Below are positions 34,704-43,793 of a stretch of 64,000 bases of DNA, in pieces (positions within the stretch are counted from its first letter, which is position 1; every line of letters starts with the position of its first letter). The notes below the pieces were generated by a model. It had not been told where the DNA came from. It did no database searches and worked only from the letters and a program-made list of their open reading frames with translations. This stretch comes from DATLOJ01 sp035536315. Its GTDB lineage: Bacteria > Actinomycetota > CADDZG01 > JAHWKV01. The position numbers were made by a program, and so were the translations under genes. Location: NCBI GenBank assembly GCA_035536315.1, contig DATLOJ010000157.1, positions 30,227 through 94,226 on the forward strand, in the 5' to 3' direction.

Positions 34704-35630
34704 ATGACAGACAGAATTCTCGTCGCCGACGACGACCCCGACATCCTCAGGTTTATCGAGGTGAACCTCGAGCTCGAGGGGTTCGAGATCGTTTCGGCAG
34801 TCGACGGACAGGACGCAATCGACAAAGCGGTCGCTCACCGGCCCGACCTGGCCCTACTCGACGTGATGATGCCGAAGGTCGACGGCATGGAGGTCTGCAG
34901 GCGGCTGAGAGACGATCCGCGTACCAACAATATGAGTGTGATCATGCTGACGGCGCGGACTCTTTCGACCGACAAGATTGCGGGGCTGACTGCCGGCGCC
35001 GACGACTACATCATCAAACCGTTCGACCCGATGGAGCTAATCGCGCGTGTGAAGTCCACACTAAGAAGATCCAGAGAAATGACAGACCGAAACCCACTAA
35101 CCGGGCTGTCGGGAAACTTGAGGATTCAGGCGGAAGTGGATCGGCGGGTGGTTGAAGGCCGGCCCTTCGCTCTGCTGCATATCGACCTGGATCATTTCAA
35201 GGCTTACAACGACCACTATGGTTTTCTAAGAGGAGACGAGGCGATCAAGCTCACCGCGAGGGTCATCCAGGAGTCAATTCTGCAAACGGATGTTGTCAGC
35301 TTTATCGGTCATATCGGCGGCGACGACTTCGCAGTGGTCACGGATCCCCAATCGGCGGAAACGATTGCCAAGGAGATAACCGGCCGTTTCGACGCGTCGG
35401 CCCGGTCTCTTTACGACGAAGCCGACCTCGAGGCGGGCTTTATCAGTGTTAAGGACCGAAGCGACAAGCTGCGTGAGTTTCCGATCATGACGATATCGAT
35501 CGGGGTGGCCACCGACAACAGAAGGATCGGGTCCGCTATCGAAGCCGCTGAGATTGCAAACGAGATGAAGGGCCTGGCAAAGAAGAACCCGGAAAGCTCT
35601 TACTCGATCGACAGGCGCGGAGCAGACTGA
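34704..35630 (+). CDS. Response regulator with a variant GGDEF output domain
   Basis: 308 residues. Residues 1-120 are a receiver domain: acidic pocket DDD at 9-11, phospho-acceptor Asp53 in LLDVMMPK, Lys105 in IIKPFD. Residues 130-300 are a GGDEF fold (PLTGL, HIDLDHFKAYNDHYG) in which the signature reads GGDDF (205-209) and no RxxD inhibitory site is visible. Canonical cyclases have GGDEF or GGEEF; with Asp at the fourth position activity is uncertain. It could make c-di-GMP, bind nucleotide as a sensor, or be inactive. It has no kinase beside it; an orphan PAS kinase lies at 45165. It sits between rpe and ribD, so it is likely co-transcribed with riboflavin genes. Confidence 0.88.
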   Translation: MTDRILVADDDPDILRFIEVNLELEGFEIVSAVDGQDAIDKAVAHRPDLALLDVMMPKVDGMEVCRRLRDDPRTNNMSVIMLTARTLSTDKIAGLTAGADDYIIKPFDPMELIARVKSTLRRSREMTDRNPLTGLSGNLRIQAEVDRRVVEGRPFALLHIDLDHFKAYNDHYGFLRGDEAIKLTARVIQESILQTDVVSFIGHIGGDDFAVVTDPQSAETIAKEITGRFDASARSLYDEADLEAGFISVKDRSDKLREFPIMTISIGVATDNRRIGSAIEAAEIANEMKGLAKKNPESSYSIDRRGAD

Positions 35631-35641
35631 TCGCTTCAGGC

Positions 35642-36745
35642 ATGCGGTCCGAACCAGATACGAAATTCATGAGGCAGGCAGCAAGACTTGCCATGCGCCC
35701 GCGGCAGTCGACCAGTCCGAACCCAAGAGTCGGCGCGTTGCTGGTCAAGGACGGGCAGATCGTGGGGCAGGGGTGGCATCGTGGGCCGGGAACTCCCCAT
35801 GCTGAGGTGGTGGCCATCGACGCGGCTGGTGACGTCGCTCTTGGATCGACTCTTTACGTGACGCTCGAGCCGTGCAGTCACCACGGCCGCACGCCTCCAT
35901 GCATCGACAAGATCATCTCGTCACGGATTGGAAGAGTCGTGGCGGGCGTCTCTGATCCAGACCCAAAGGTGAACGGTGCAGGAATCGAAGCCCTGCGAAA
36001 TGCCGGAGTCGAGGTGGACCTGTTGGAGTCAACGGATCTCACAAAAGGTCTCTACCGCGCTTACATCACACAGCGCAGGCTCGGGAGGCCGTTTGTGACG
36101 TACAAGACTGCAGTTTCACTGGACGGCAGGACTTCTGCAGCCGACGGAACGTCGCAATGGATCAGTGGTGAGGAGTCCCGGCTGGATGCGCATCGCTTGC
36201 GCGCGGCATCCGACGCAATTGCCGTAGGAATTGGCACGGTTCTGGAGGATGACCCCTCCTTGACAGTCAGGGGATTGACCAGGCCTGCCAAGCCCAAACG
36301 AATCGTCTTCGACTCTTCGGCGAGGACACCGACTACGTCCAAAATTCTCAGCGAGGGTTCTCCGACGATCATCGTTACTTCAACGGATGCACCCGAAGGG
36401 CGGGTCGAAGAGCTCACTGCCAAGGGATCAACAGTCATTCGGGTTCCACCGGCGGGGACACACATCGATCTGGCTCGATCCCTGAGGATGCTGGCGGATG
36501 AGGGAGTCGTGTCCATGTTGCTCGAGGGTGGGCCGGTACTGGCGGGCGCATTTCAGGCTCTGGGCGCCATCGATCTGTACGTTTTCTACGTGTCTGCCTG
36601 TCTGCTTGGCGATGGTGACGCTCCGCCAATGAAGGGGTGGAGGGCGGAGTCGATCCAGGAAAAGGTTCGTCTCAGAACACTCGGTGTCCGCAGGCTGGGA
36701 GAGGATATTCGGATCGACGCTGAACCCAAGCGGGGAGACTCCTGA
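35642..36745 (+). CDS. ribD: Bifunctional pyrimidine deaminase/reductase RibD
   Basis: 367 residues; two steps of riboflavin synthesis. The deaminase half has the zinc site in GTPHAEVVAID (HAE) and LEPCSHHGRTPPC. The NADPH reductase half begins at about 145 (FVTYKTAVSLDGRTS) and contains SQWISGEESRLDAHRLRA and LLEGGPVLAGAF. ATG start 11 bases after the regulator; TGATG overlap with ribE. Confidence 0.95.
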   Translation: MRSEPDTKFMRQAARLAMRPRQSTSPNPRVGALLVKDGQIVGQGWHRGPGTPHAEVVAIDAAGDVALGSTLYVTLEPCSHHGRTPPCIDKIISSRIGRVVAGVSDPDPKVNGAGIEALRNAGVEVDLLESTDLTKGLYRAYITQRRLGRPFVTYKTAVSLDGRTSAADGTSQWISGEESRLDAHRLRAASDAIAVGIGTVLEDDPSLTVRGLTRPAKPKRIVFDSSARTPTTSKILSEGSPTIIVTSTDAPEGRVEELTAKGSTVIRVPPAGTHIDLARSLRMLADEGVVSMLLEGGPVLAGAFQALGAIDLYVFYVSACLLGDGDAPPMKGWRAESIQEKVRLRTLGVRRLGEDIRIDAEPKRGDS

Positions 36746-37323
36746 TGTTCACAGGGCTGGTTGAGCAGGTGGGCATCGTTGATGCGTGCGACTCCAGCTC
36801 GATCTCAATCAGGTCCAGATATGCAGATCTGACAACTGGTGAATCGATTTGTGTCGCCGGTGTATGCCTTAGCGTGGTGACATCGGAGGGGGACAGGTTC
36901 ACTGCGGATGTTTCCGAAGAGACTCTGTCGCGAAGCACACTTGGGCTGCTGCAGCCGGGCGATGGGGTCAATTTGGAGCGCTCCCTGCTTGCGGGGGCAC
37001 GCATGGGAGGACATTTCGTTCAGGGACACGTGGACGGAGTCGCAGAGGTCGAGTCCGTAGTCGTCCTCGATGGCTCCAATGAGGTCTCGATCACCGCCCC
37101 CGCCCATCTCATGAGGTACATCGCCGAAAAGGGCTCCATAAGCGTGGACGGGGTCAGTCTGACGGTTGTGTCAGTGACTCCGTCGTCATTCAGCGTCTCC
37201 CTCGTGCCGATCACGCTCGAGACGACTACTTTAGGGAAGCTCGATGTGGGCATCCGTGTCAATCTTGAGACGGACGTTCTCGCGAAGTACGTTGAAAGCA
37301 TCATCGCTACCGAAAGGCATTAA
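36745..37323 (+). CDS. ribE: Riboflavin synthase alpha subunit
   Basis: 192 residues; dismutates two lumazines to riboflavin. Two lumazine-binding repeats: the first starts MFTGLVEQVG, the second at GHFVQGHVDGVAEV; the second also has SISVDGVSLTVV. The next gene starts one base after the stop. Confidence 0.95.
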   Translation: MFTGLVEQVGIVDACDSSSISIRSRYADLTTGESICVAGVCLSVVTSEGDRFTADVSEETLSRSTLGLLQPGDGVNLERSLLAGARMGGHFVQGHVDGVAEVESVVVLDGSNEVSITAPAHLMRYIAEKGSISVDGVSLTVVSVTPSSFSVSLVPITLETTTLGKLDVGIRVNLETDVLAKYVESIIATERH

Positions 37324-38541
37324 GTGCAGGACACCCCGTTCAGCAGCGTAGAAGAAGCGCTCGAAGACCTGAAAGACGGCAAGATGATCATCGTCGTTGA
37401 CGATGAGTCACGGGAGAACGAAGGCGACTTCATCCTTCCGGCAGAGAAGATCACCCCGGACGCGATCAACTTCATGGCAACCCACGGAAGGGGACTTATC
37501 TGCGTTGCCGTCAGCAAGGAACGGCTCGAGGACTTGCAGATTCCAATGATGGTCTCGGAGAACACGGCTCCGCACCAAACGGCCTTTTCAATCTCGATCG
37601 ATCTCAAGATTCCCGGGCATACCGGCTCCAGCGCGTACGACCGGTCGGCGACGATCCAGGCCCTCGCCGATAAAGCCACGCTGCCGGGAGATCTGGCAAG
37701 GCCGGGCCATGTCTTCCCGTTGCGCGCGTCTCCCGGGGGTGTTCTCCGAAGGGCCGGCCATACCGAGGCAGCGGCGGACCTCTCCGAACTTGCCGGTATG
37801 CAGCCGGTTGGCGTTCTCGGCGAGATCATGGCTCCCGACGGAACAATGGCGCGCCTCGATCATTTGAAGGAGATCGCGGCAAAGCACGACCTGAAAATCC
37901 TCACAATTAAAGACCTGATCGCTTACCGCAGAACGCGTGAGCATCTGGTGAAGCGCGTGGCCGCGGCTCGGATGCCTACTCAGTACGGAGACTTCACCTG
38001 TTACGCCTATCAATCGCTCGTCGACGGACAGGAGTACGTCGCGTTTGTGAAGGCAGAGGTTCAGGGAGAGGAGAACGTACTCGTCCGCGTTCATTCCCAA
38101 TGTCTGACCGGAGATGTCTTTGGGTCGGCCCGATGCGACTGTGGCCCCCAGCTTCATCAAGCGCTGCAAAAGATCGAAGAGGAAGGGCGCGGCGTTCTTC
38201 TTTACATAATGGCCCACGAGGGCCGGGGCATCGGAATCATTCATAAGATCCGGGCTTACAACCTTCAGGAGAAGGGGCGGGACACCGTCGACGCCAACGT
38301 CGAGCTGGGCTTTGCTCCCGACCAACGGGACTACGGAATCGGAGCCCAGGTCCTCGTCGACCTCGGGCTGACATCGATCAGACTCATGACCAACAGTCCG
38401 CAGAAGTACGCGGGCATCGAGGGGTACGGGCTCTCCATTGTCGAAAGGGTTCCGCTGCAGACAAGCCCCACAGAGCAAAACCTTGCTTACCTCAGGACCA
38501 AGAGAGACCGCCTGGGGCACATCCTTGAAGGGCTCGAATGA
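37324..38541 (+). CDS. ribBA: Bifunctional DHBP synthase/GTP cyclohydrolase II
   Basis: 405 residues. The RibB half (1-205) makes the four-carbon unit from ribulose 5-phosphate: DDESRENEGDFILPAE holds the metal Glu, and SAYDRSATIQALAD follows. The RibA half opens the GTP imidazole ring: the zinc Cys triad is in SQCLTGDVFGSARCDCGPQL, with GRGIGIIHKIRAYNLQE and the Arg finger region. The RibB half lacks the usual HD at one place, reading PLRASPGGVLRRAGHTEAA, which keeps the family's Arg-x-Gly-His-Thr-Glu. Confidence 0.95.
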   Translation: MQDTPFSSVEEALEDLKDGKMIIVVDDESRENEGDFILPAEKITPDAINFMATHGRGLICVAVSKERLEDLQIPMMVSENTAPHQTAFSISIDLKIPGHTGSSAYDRSATIQALADKATLPGDLARPGHVFPLRASPGGVLRRAGHTEAAADLSELAGMQPVGVLGEIMAPDGTMARLDHLKEIAAKHDLKILTIKDLIAYRRTREHLVKRVAAARMPTQYGDFTCYAYQSLVDGQEYVAFVKAEVQGEENVLVRVHSQCLTGDVFGSARCDCGPQLHQALQKIEEEGRGVLLYIMAHEGRGIGIIHKIRAYNLQEKGRDTVDANVELGFAPDQRDYGIGAQVLVDLGLTSIRLMTNSPQKYAGIEGYGLSIVERVPLQTSPTEQNLAYLRTKRDRLGHILEGLE

Positions 38542-38566
38542 GCACTGCGCCTGCAGTTAGCGACTG

Positions 38567-39031
38567 GTGAAGATTCTCGAAGGAGAGCGAAAGGGCAAAG
38601 GCCTTCGCATAGGGATCATCGCAAGCCGTTTCAATATCGAAGTCACGGAGGCGCTCGTCGAAGGGGCCCTCAAAGGCCTGGGTGAAGTCGGAGTAGCCAG
38701 ACGCTCGACCACCGTTGTGTGGGTTCCCGGCGCAATTGAGTTGCCCGGCACTGCCGCCGTCCTGGCTGCATCGGGGAAATACGACGCGCTCGTGGCAATT
38801 GGCGCGGTAATTCAAGGCGAGACCGAGCACTTCACGTATGTCTGCAAAGCAGCGCAGGAGGGCATTCTGAGGGCGTCGATGGACAGCGGCATTCCGATAA
38901 CGTTCGGGGTCTTGACGACCAACAATGCCGAGCAGGCCCTGGATCGAGCCGGTGGTGCCTATGGGAACAAGGGGTATGAAGCTGCCCTGGACGCGGTCGA
39001 GATGGCGAACCTCTACAAGGTGATCGGCTGA
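38567..39031 (+). CDS. ribH: 6,7-dimethyl-8-ribityllumazine synthase
   Basis: 154 residues; forms icosahedral or pentameric shells and joins the pyrimidine and the four-carbon unit. Recognised by IIASRFNIEVTEALVEGA, VPGAIELPGTAAVLAASG, VIQGETEHFTYVCK and ITFGVLTTNNAEQALDRAGG. GTG start. Its stop overlaps the proposed CTG start of the next gene. Confidence 0.95.
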   Translation: MKILEGERKGKGLRIGIIASRFNIEVTEALVEGALKGLGEVGVARRSTTVVWVPGAIELPGTAAVLAASGKYDALVAIGAVIQGETEHFTYVCKAAQEGILRASMDSGIPITFGVLTTNNAEQALDRAGGAYGNKGYEAALDAVEMANLYKVIG

Positions 39032-40836
39032 AGCTAACCCGAAGACAGCTGCTTAAAGCGGGAGGCATTGCCGCACTCGGAGCGGCGCTTCCGTTTAATC
39101 GAACACTTCTTGCCGCAGGCTCCCCGACTCCTGCCGACCTGACAACTCTTGCGCGCACGATCGTCAAGGGAGCTGCGTTGAATCAGGGCACGGTGGGCAC
39201 CTATTACCGTTTGATCGAGGGGCCGGGCGAGCCGCGGCATCTCCGTGAGGAGCTGGGTAAGAGGGCAAACACGGGAACAGGGCATCCGATGCTCACGTTC
39301 GTACACATGACCGACATCCACATCCTGGACTCGGAGTCGCCTGCAAGAGTGGAGTTTCTCGACAGGCATAACGATCGAGAAGGTTGCGAAGGTCTAATTT
39401 TCGATGCGGCCTTTCGCCCTCAGGAAGCCCTGGCCCTTTTCGTGCTGGAGTCGATGATTCGCCAGATCAGGGCGGTCGGAGCGGGGCCGGTGACCGGTGC
39501 GCCCTTCGAGTTCTGCATCTGCACCGGCGACAACTTCGACAACCAGCAGTTCAATGAGCTCCGCTGGTTCATTGACATGATGGACGGCGGAAAGCCGGTC
39601 GCGACCTCATCAGGCAGCGCCGAATACGAGGGCGTCCAGTCCGCGACCTGGGGGGATGTCGAGTTCTGGCATCCCGATCCCGGCGTTCCCGACAAGTACA
39701 AGCAGCAGTGGGGCTTTCCCGACTACCCGGGACTGCTCCAAGACATGGTTCAGCCCGTAGTTGGCACGGGCATCGGGCTTCCCTGGCTCCAGACCTACGG
39801 AAACCACGACGGTCTGGTGCAGGGAAACTTTCCCCGCGGGATCGACTGGGAACAGATCGCGGTAGGCAGCCTGAAGCCCATGGGGCTTCCCCCCGGAGTG
39901 AATCCCTGCGATGCCTTCGAAACGTTCATGAACAATCCCGCGGCGATCGCATCTGCCCCGATGCGTCCGGTTGCCCCGGATCCGGCACGTCGAATCGCGA
40001 CGCGGCGTGAGTACGTCGAGGAGATGTTCAAGAGCACAACGGGCCCTCCCGGACACGGCTTCACCGAGTTCAACCGCAGGAGCGGAGTCGCGTACTGGGT
40101 CGACGACTCCCGGCCGGGATTCCGCTTCATCGGTCTTGACACAGTGAACCCGGGCGGACATGACCGGGGAAGCATTGGGGCCGTTCAGTTCACCTGGCTC
40201 GAGGAGAGACTGAAGGAGGTCTCCTCAGTCCACTTCGACGCTGCGGGCGGCGAGGTGAGAACAGGCAACACCGACAAGGTCGTGATCCTGTTCTCACACC
40301 ACGGCCTGCGTTCGATGGATCCGATCTTCATAAACCCGGATCCCGCCGACCCGAGTGGAAGCGACACCCCCAGGAGAGATGAGCAAGAGATTGAGCCGTT
40401 GATTCATCGTTTCCCAAACGTCATTGCCTGGATCAACGGACACACCCACAACAACATCGTCAGAGCGCGGCGGATGCCTGGACGCCGTGGCTTCTGGGAT
40501 ATTGGGACGGCCTCACACGTCGACTGGGTGCAGCAGAGCCGTCTTATCGAAGTGGTGGACAACCTGGATGGAACGATCTCGATCTTCGGCACGATGATCG
40601 ACCACGCGGCTCCGCCTCAACCCGGCGGCGTCGACCCGGTGCTGAGACTTGCTTCCATCTCGAGAGAGCTATCAGGAAATGACTATCAGCTGGGATTCGA
40701 CTGGTCCGAGGTGAGTGTCACCGGCAGTACCAAGGCAATGGGCAAACCCGAAGACGGAAACGTAGAGCTAGTAATCACGGCCCCCTTCAGGCTCTCCTCA
40801 CACTCCAGCGGGCCCGCCCTGGCCGAGACTCGTTAG
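39028..40836 (+). CDS. Tat-exported calcineurin-like metallophosphoesterase
   Basis: 602 residues when read from CTG 39028. The N-terminus then is KLTRRQLLKAGGIAALGAAL, a complete twin-arginine signal (RRQLLK, hydrophobic stretch, AAG cleavage region). All five metallophosphoesterase motifs follow: HMTDIHILD, CTGDNFDN, TYGNHDG, ILFSHHGLRS and WINGHTHNN, with long inserts between them. This resembles a propionibacterial family of Tat-dependent phosphoesterases. The only canonical upstream start is TTG 39178, which would delete the signal. The frame cannot extend 5' of 38980. Substrate unknown; it acts outside the membrane. The link to riboflavin genes is positional. Confidence 0.87.
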   Translation: MKLTRRQLLKAGGIAALGAALPFNRTLLAAGSPTPADLTTLARTIVKGAALNQGTVGTYYRLIEGPGEPRHLREELGKRANTGTGHPMLTFVHMTDIHILDSESPARVEFLDRHNDREGCEGLIFDAAFRPQEALALFVLESMIRQIRAVGAGPVTGAPFEFCICTGDNFDNQQFNELRWFIDMMDGGKPVATSSGSAEYEGVQSATWGDVEFWHPDPGVPDKYKQQWGFPDYPGLLQDMVQPVVGTGIGLPWLQTYGNHDGLVQGNFPRGIDWEQIAVGSLKPMGLPPGVNPCDAFETFMNNPAAIASAPMRPVAPDPARRIATRREYVEEMFKSTTGPPGHGFTEFNRRSGVAYWVDDSRPGFRFIGLDTVNPGGHDRGSIGAVQFTWLEERLKEVSSVHFDAAGGEVRTGNTDKVVILFSHHGLRSMDPIFINPDPADPSGSDTPRRDEQEIEPLIHRFPNVIAWINGHTHNNIVRARRMPGRRGFWDIGTASHVDWVQQSRLIEVVDNLDGTISIFGTMIDHAAPPQPGGVDPVLRLASISRELSGNDYQLGFDWSEVSVTGSTKAMGKPEDGNVELVITAPFRLSSHSSGPALAETR

Positions 40837-40844
40837 TCCCTGGG

Positions 40845-41819
40845 CTAAGGGATCCAGAGGTAGGCGGCCCCCGGCCTTCTCGGGATTCCTAGCTCCTGCT
40901 TGATCTGGGAGCTCTTGATTCGCTGACTGCTCACCGTTAGCAGGTCTGAGAACCCGAGGACCTGTGAGTAGCGCACGAGCGACGCCTCTTTGGCTTCGCC
41001 GAGTTCCTTCGCAATTCGGAATGCGTCGTCCTGGCTGCCGAGCTCGTCGACAAGGCCCGCTTGCTTGGCCTGAGTTCCTGAATAGATGCGACCATCTGCG
41101 AGCGTTACGACCTGTTCCCTGGGAATGCTCCGCCCGTCGGCTATCGCATTGACGAACTCAGCATATGCCTCGTCGATGAGGGTCTGGAACAAAGCTTGCT
41201 CCTCAGGAGTCATCGCACGAAATGGAGAGCCAGCATCCTTCATCGCGCCGCTCTTCAGTACGGTCACCCCTACTCCGATCTTGTTGATTGCCACCTCGAA
41301 GTTCGGGAGCATGGCAATCACGCCGATACTCCCAGTCCAGGTGGATGGGTGCGCAACGATGCGGTCGGCCCCCGCTGCGATGTAGTAACCACCCGATGCC
41401 GCGATGTCGCCCATCAGGGCGACTACAGGTTTGCCCTGCTCCCGCAGCTTCACGACCCTTTGATAAATGAGGTCGCTCGCAACGACGCCGCCTCCGGGAG
41501 TCTCGAGGTTGATGATCACGGCCTTTACGTCGGGATCGTCGTAAGCCTGCTCGAGCTGACCATTGATAAGAGTGTCGGACGCTCCGGGAAAGTATCCCTC
41601 CGGGTCTGAAAAGATCTCGCCGACCACGTTAATGAGGGCGATCTTGTCGGTTGAGTCGCCTTCTTCAATTACCTCTTCGTCGAACTCTCCAGCGTAGAAG
41701 CTGCCGCCCCCGAAATTGAAGAAGTCACCGGCAAGCCATATGGAGATTCCATAAAGGCCCCCGATCACCAGAACGATCGCGAGGATGACGAAAAACCACT
41801 TGGTCTTCTTTCCTGCCAC
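40845..41819 (-). CDS. sppA: Signal peptide peptidase SppA (S49)
   Basis: 324 residues; membrane-bound serine/lysine protease that degrades leftover signal peptides. One membrane helix at 8-30 (WFFVILAIVLVIGGLYGISI). The nucleophile is Ser142 in GDIAASGGYYIAAGA and the general base Lys194 in KSGAMKDAGSPFR, matching the single-domain enzyme of Gram-positive bacteria. GTG start. Converges with the phosphoesterase gene 8 bases away and diverges from hisG. Confidence 0.94.
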   Translation of the reverse strand: MAGKKTKWFFVILAIVLVIGGLYGISIWLAGDFFNFGGGSFYAGEFDEEVIEEGDSTDKIALINVVGEIFSDPEGYFPGASDTLINGQLEQAYDDPDVKAVIINLETPGGGVVASDLIYQRVVKLREQGKPVVALMGDIAASGGYYIAAGADRIVAHPSTWTGSIGVIAMLPNFEVAINKIGVGVTVLKSGAMKDAGSPFRAMTPEEQALFQTLIDEAYAEFVNAIADGRSIPREQVVTLADGRIYSGTQAKQAGLVDELGSQDDAFRIAKELGEAKEASLVRYSQVLGFSDLLTVSSQRIKSSQIKQELGIPRRPGAAYLWIP

Positions 41820-41825
41820 GCAGCG

Positions 41826-41831
41826 ATCATA
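41826..41831 (-). promoter_or_regulatory. -10 element of sppA
   Basis: TATGAT on the - strand, 6 bases before the sppA GTG, so the transcript would start at or within the start codon (leaderless). No clear -35. Confidence 0.5.
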
Positions 41832-41848
41832 CCCACCTACTTGGCGGT

Positions 41849-41854
41849 TACTAT
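41849..41854 (+). promoter_or_regulatory. -10 element of hisG
   Basis: TACTAT, 6 bases before the hisG ATG, again implying a leaderless message. Together with the sppA element it makes a 41-base divergent promoter region. Confidence 0.5.
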
Positions 41855-41860
41855 CTCTCG

Positions 41861-42739
41861 ATGCTAAAGCTGGTCATCCCGAAGGGCAGCCTGGAAGCTC
41901 AAACGTTCGCCTTATTCGAAGCCGCAGACATCCGGCTGCGCAGGGCGAATGACAGGGAGTATCACGGCCAGGTCGACGATCCCCGAATCGAGCGGTTCTC
42001 GCTCATGCGTCCGCAGGAGATCCCGGGCTATGTGCAGGAGGGGTTCTTCGACTTCGGGCTTACAGGGCTCGACTGGGTCGAGGAGACGGGGGCCAAGGTC
42101 GAGGTCGTGGCCGAGCTTCCATATACGAAGGGATACGTTGGAGGGTTCGTAAAGATCGTTCTCGCCGTTGCTGAATCCTCGATCGCCGGTTCGGCGGCGG
42201 ACCTGCCGGCAGGAACCCGTATCTCCACCGAATACCCGAACCTGACCAGGCGACTCTTCGACGAGCTCAGCATTCCGGTCCGAATCTTCGTTTCATACGG
42301 AGCCACGGAGGCCAAGGTCCCCGAGATCGTCGATGCGATCGTCGATGTTACGGAGACCGGCAGCACGCTGAAGCGTCACGGCATGCGGATCATCCACACC
42401 TTGCTCGAGTCGCCGGCTCTGCTCATTGCGAACCCAGCGTCTTACAACGATCCAGAAAAACGCCAGGCCCTGGAAGACATACGGCTGCTTTTGATGGGAG
42501 CCGTTGACGCCCACGGCAAGGTTCTGGTCAAAATGAACGTGTCCGAACAGGACCTGGAATCGGTAAGTTCGGTCCTTCCCTCGTTGAAAGCACCGACTAT
42601 CTCGAAGCTGGCCGAGGAGGGGTTTTTCGCCATCGAGACGGTCGTCAAGAAGAACGAGATCAACCTACTCATCCCAACGCTAAAACAGCGCGGTGCTTCC
42701 GACATTCTGGAACTGCCGATCACCAAAATCGTCGACTGA
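41861..42739 (+). CDS. hisG: ATP phosphoribosyltransferase, long form
   Basis: 292 residues; first step of histidine synthesis. The catalytic lobe has VIPKGSLEAQTFALFEAADI, the PRPP loop region VDVTETGSTLKRHGM and DFGLTGLDWVEE. The C-terminal 75 residues form the ACT-like regulatory domain that binds histidine (long form, no HisZ needed). It stands alone; no other his gene is in the window. Confidence 0.95.
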   Translation: MLKLVIPKGSLEAQTFALFEAADIRLRRANDREYHGQVDDPRIERFSLMRPQEIPGYVQEGFFDFGLTGLDWVEETGAKVEVVAELPYTKGYVGGFVKIVLAVAESSIAGSAADLPAGTRISTEYPNLTRRLFDELSIPVRIFVSYGATEAKVPEIVDAIVDVTETGSTLKRHGMRIIHTLLESPALLIANPASYNDPEKRQALEDIRLLLMGAVDAHGKVLVKMNVSEQDLESVSSVLPSLKAPTISKLAEEGFFAIETVVKKNEINLLIPTLKQRGASDILELPITKIVD

Positions 42740-42746
42740 CCCGAGC

Positions 42747-42770
42747 GCGCCCCCAGGCAGGCTTGGGCGC
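42747..42770 (+). terminator. Possible terminator after hisG
   Basis: GC-rich hairpin GCGCCC/GGGCGC (42747-42752 and 42765-42770), loop of 12 bases, followed by CTCCTCTACCTT rather than a strict U-run. Confidence 0.45.
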
Positions 42771-42780
42771 CTCCTCTACC

Positions 42781-42810
42781 TTGTATCGCTAGGCCCCTAA
42801 GTGCTACCGT
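42781..42810 (+). promoter_or_regulatory. Probable promoter of the cold-shock gene
   Basis: TTGTAT (42781-42786), 18-base spacer, TACCGT (42805-42810). The leader to GTG 42846 is about 29 bases. Confidence 0.5.
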
Positions 42811-42845
42811 GAACGCCGAATCAAGCAAGCAAAGGGGCACAAAAG

Positions 42846-43046
42846 GTGGCACAAGGCACGGTCAAGTGGTTCAGCAACGAAAAAGGGTACGGATTCATAG
42901 CGGGATCTGACGGTGAGGACGTATTTGTTCACTACAGCGCCATCACCGGCGACGGGTACAAGAGCCTGACTGAAGGGCAGACCGTCGAGTTCGACGTGGT
43001 GGAGGGGGACAAGGGCAAGCAGGCCGCAAACGTGCGGCCGATGTAA
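42846..43046 (+). CDS. csp: Cold-shock protein, CspA family
   Basis: 66-residue OB-fold nucleic-acid chaperone. RNP1 GYGFIAG and RNP2 DVFVHY are both present, framed by [14 protein letters not shown] start behind AAAGGGG. Monocistronic by layout. Confidence 0.95.
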   Translation: MAQGTVKWFSNEKGYGFIAGSDGEDVFVHYSAITGDGYKSLTEGQTVEFDVVEGDKGKQAANVRPM

Positions 43047-43105
43047 GAATGGCAAAGCACGGTTAAACTGGTACTGAAGTTCAAGAAGAAGGCTGAATGC
43101 TTCTC

Positions 43106-43132
43106 ACCTGTTCGCCACTTGGCGTTACAGGT
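43106..43132 (+). promoter_or_regulatory. Structured hairpin in the infC leader
   Basis: Nested stem ACCTGT-t-CGCC-actt-GGCG-tt-ACAGGT, all pairs perfect. It precedes the attenuator by 12 bases and may act as its antiterminator or as a ribosomal-protein (L20 or IF3) target. Confidence 0.6.
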
Positions 43133-43144
43133 TCGCTTGATAGT

Positions 43145-43180
43145 AGCGGCGAGGGCTTCGTTTTTGCTTCGCCGCTTTTT
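43145..43180 (+). terminator. Intrinsic attenuator before infC
   Basis: 8-base stem AGCGGCGA/TCGCCGCT (43145-43152 and 43169-43176) with a five-T run (43176-43180). It lies between the csp gene and infC and must be bypassed for infC-rpmI-rplT expression. Confidence 0.8.
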
Positions 43181-43196
43181 CGCGTTATGGAGGACT

Positions 43197-43231
43197 ATGC
43201 AAATAGCTAATAGCCAAGGAAGTGGTGCCTA

Positions 43232-43232
<1 letters not shown>
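43197..43232 (+). CDS. Short leader ORF overlapping infC
   Basis: 11 codons (MQIANSQGSGA) with GGAGG three bases upstream. Its TAA shares one base with the ATC start of infC (TAATC), so ribosomes ending here could restart on infC. The spacing from GGAGG is shorter than ideal; no direct proof. Confidence 0.45.
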
Positions 43233-43780
<548 letters not shown>

Positions 43781-43793
43781 CAGGAGCTCGAAG

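Noticed and set aside
35631..35641. Possible FMN riboswitch before ribD
   Set aside because: Only 11 bases separate ribD from the upstream gene.
40829..40846. TCCCT/AGGGA hairpin between converging phosphoesterase and sppA genes
   Set aside because: Five pairs, partly coding and without a U-run; too weak to call a terminator.
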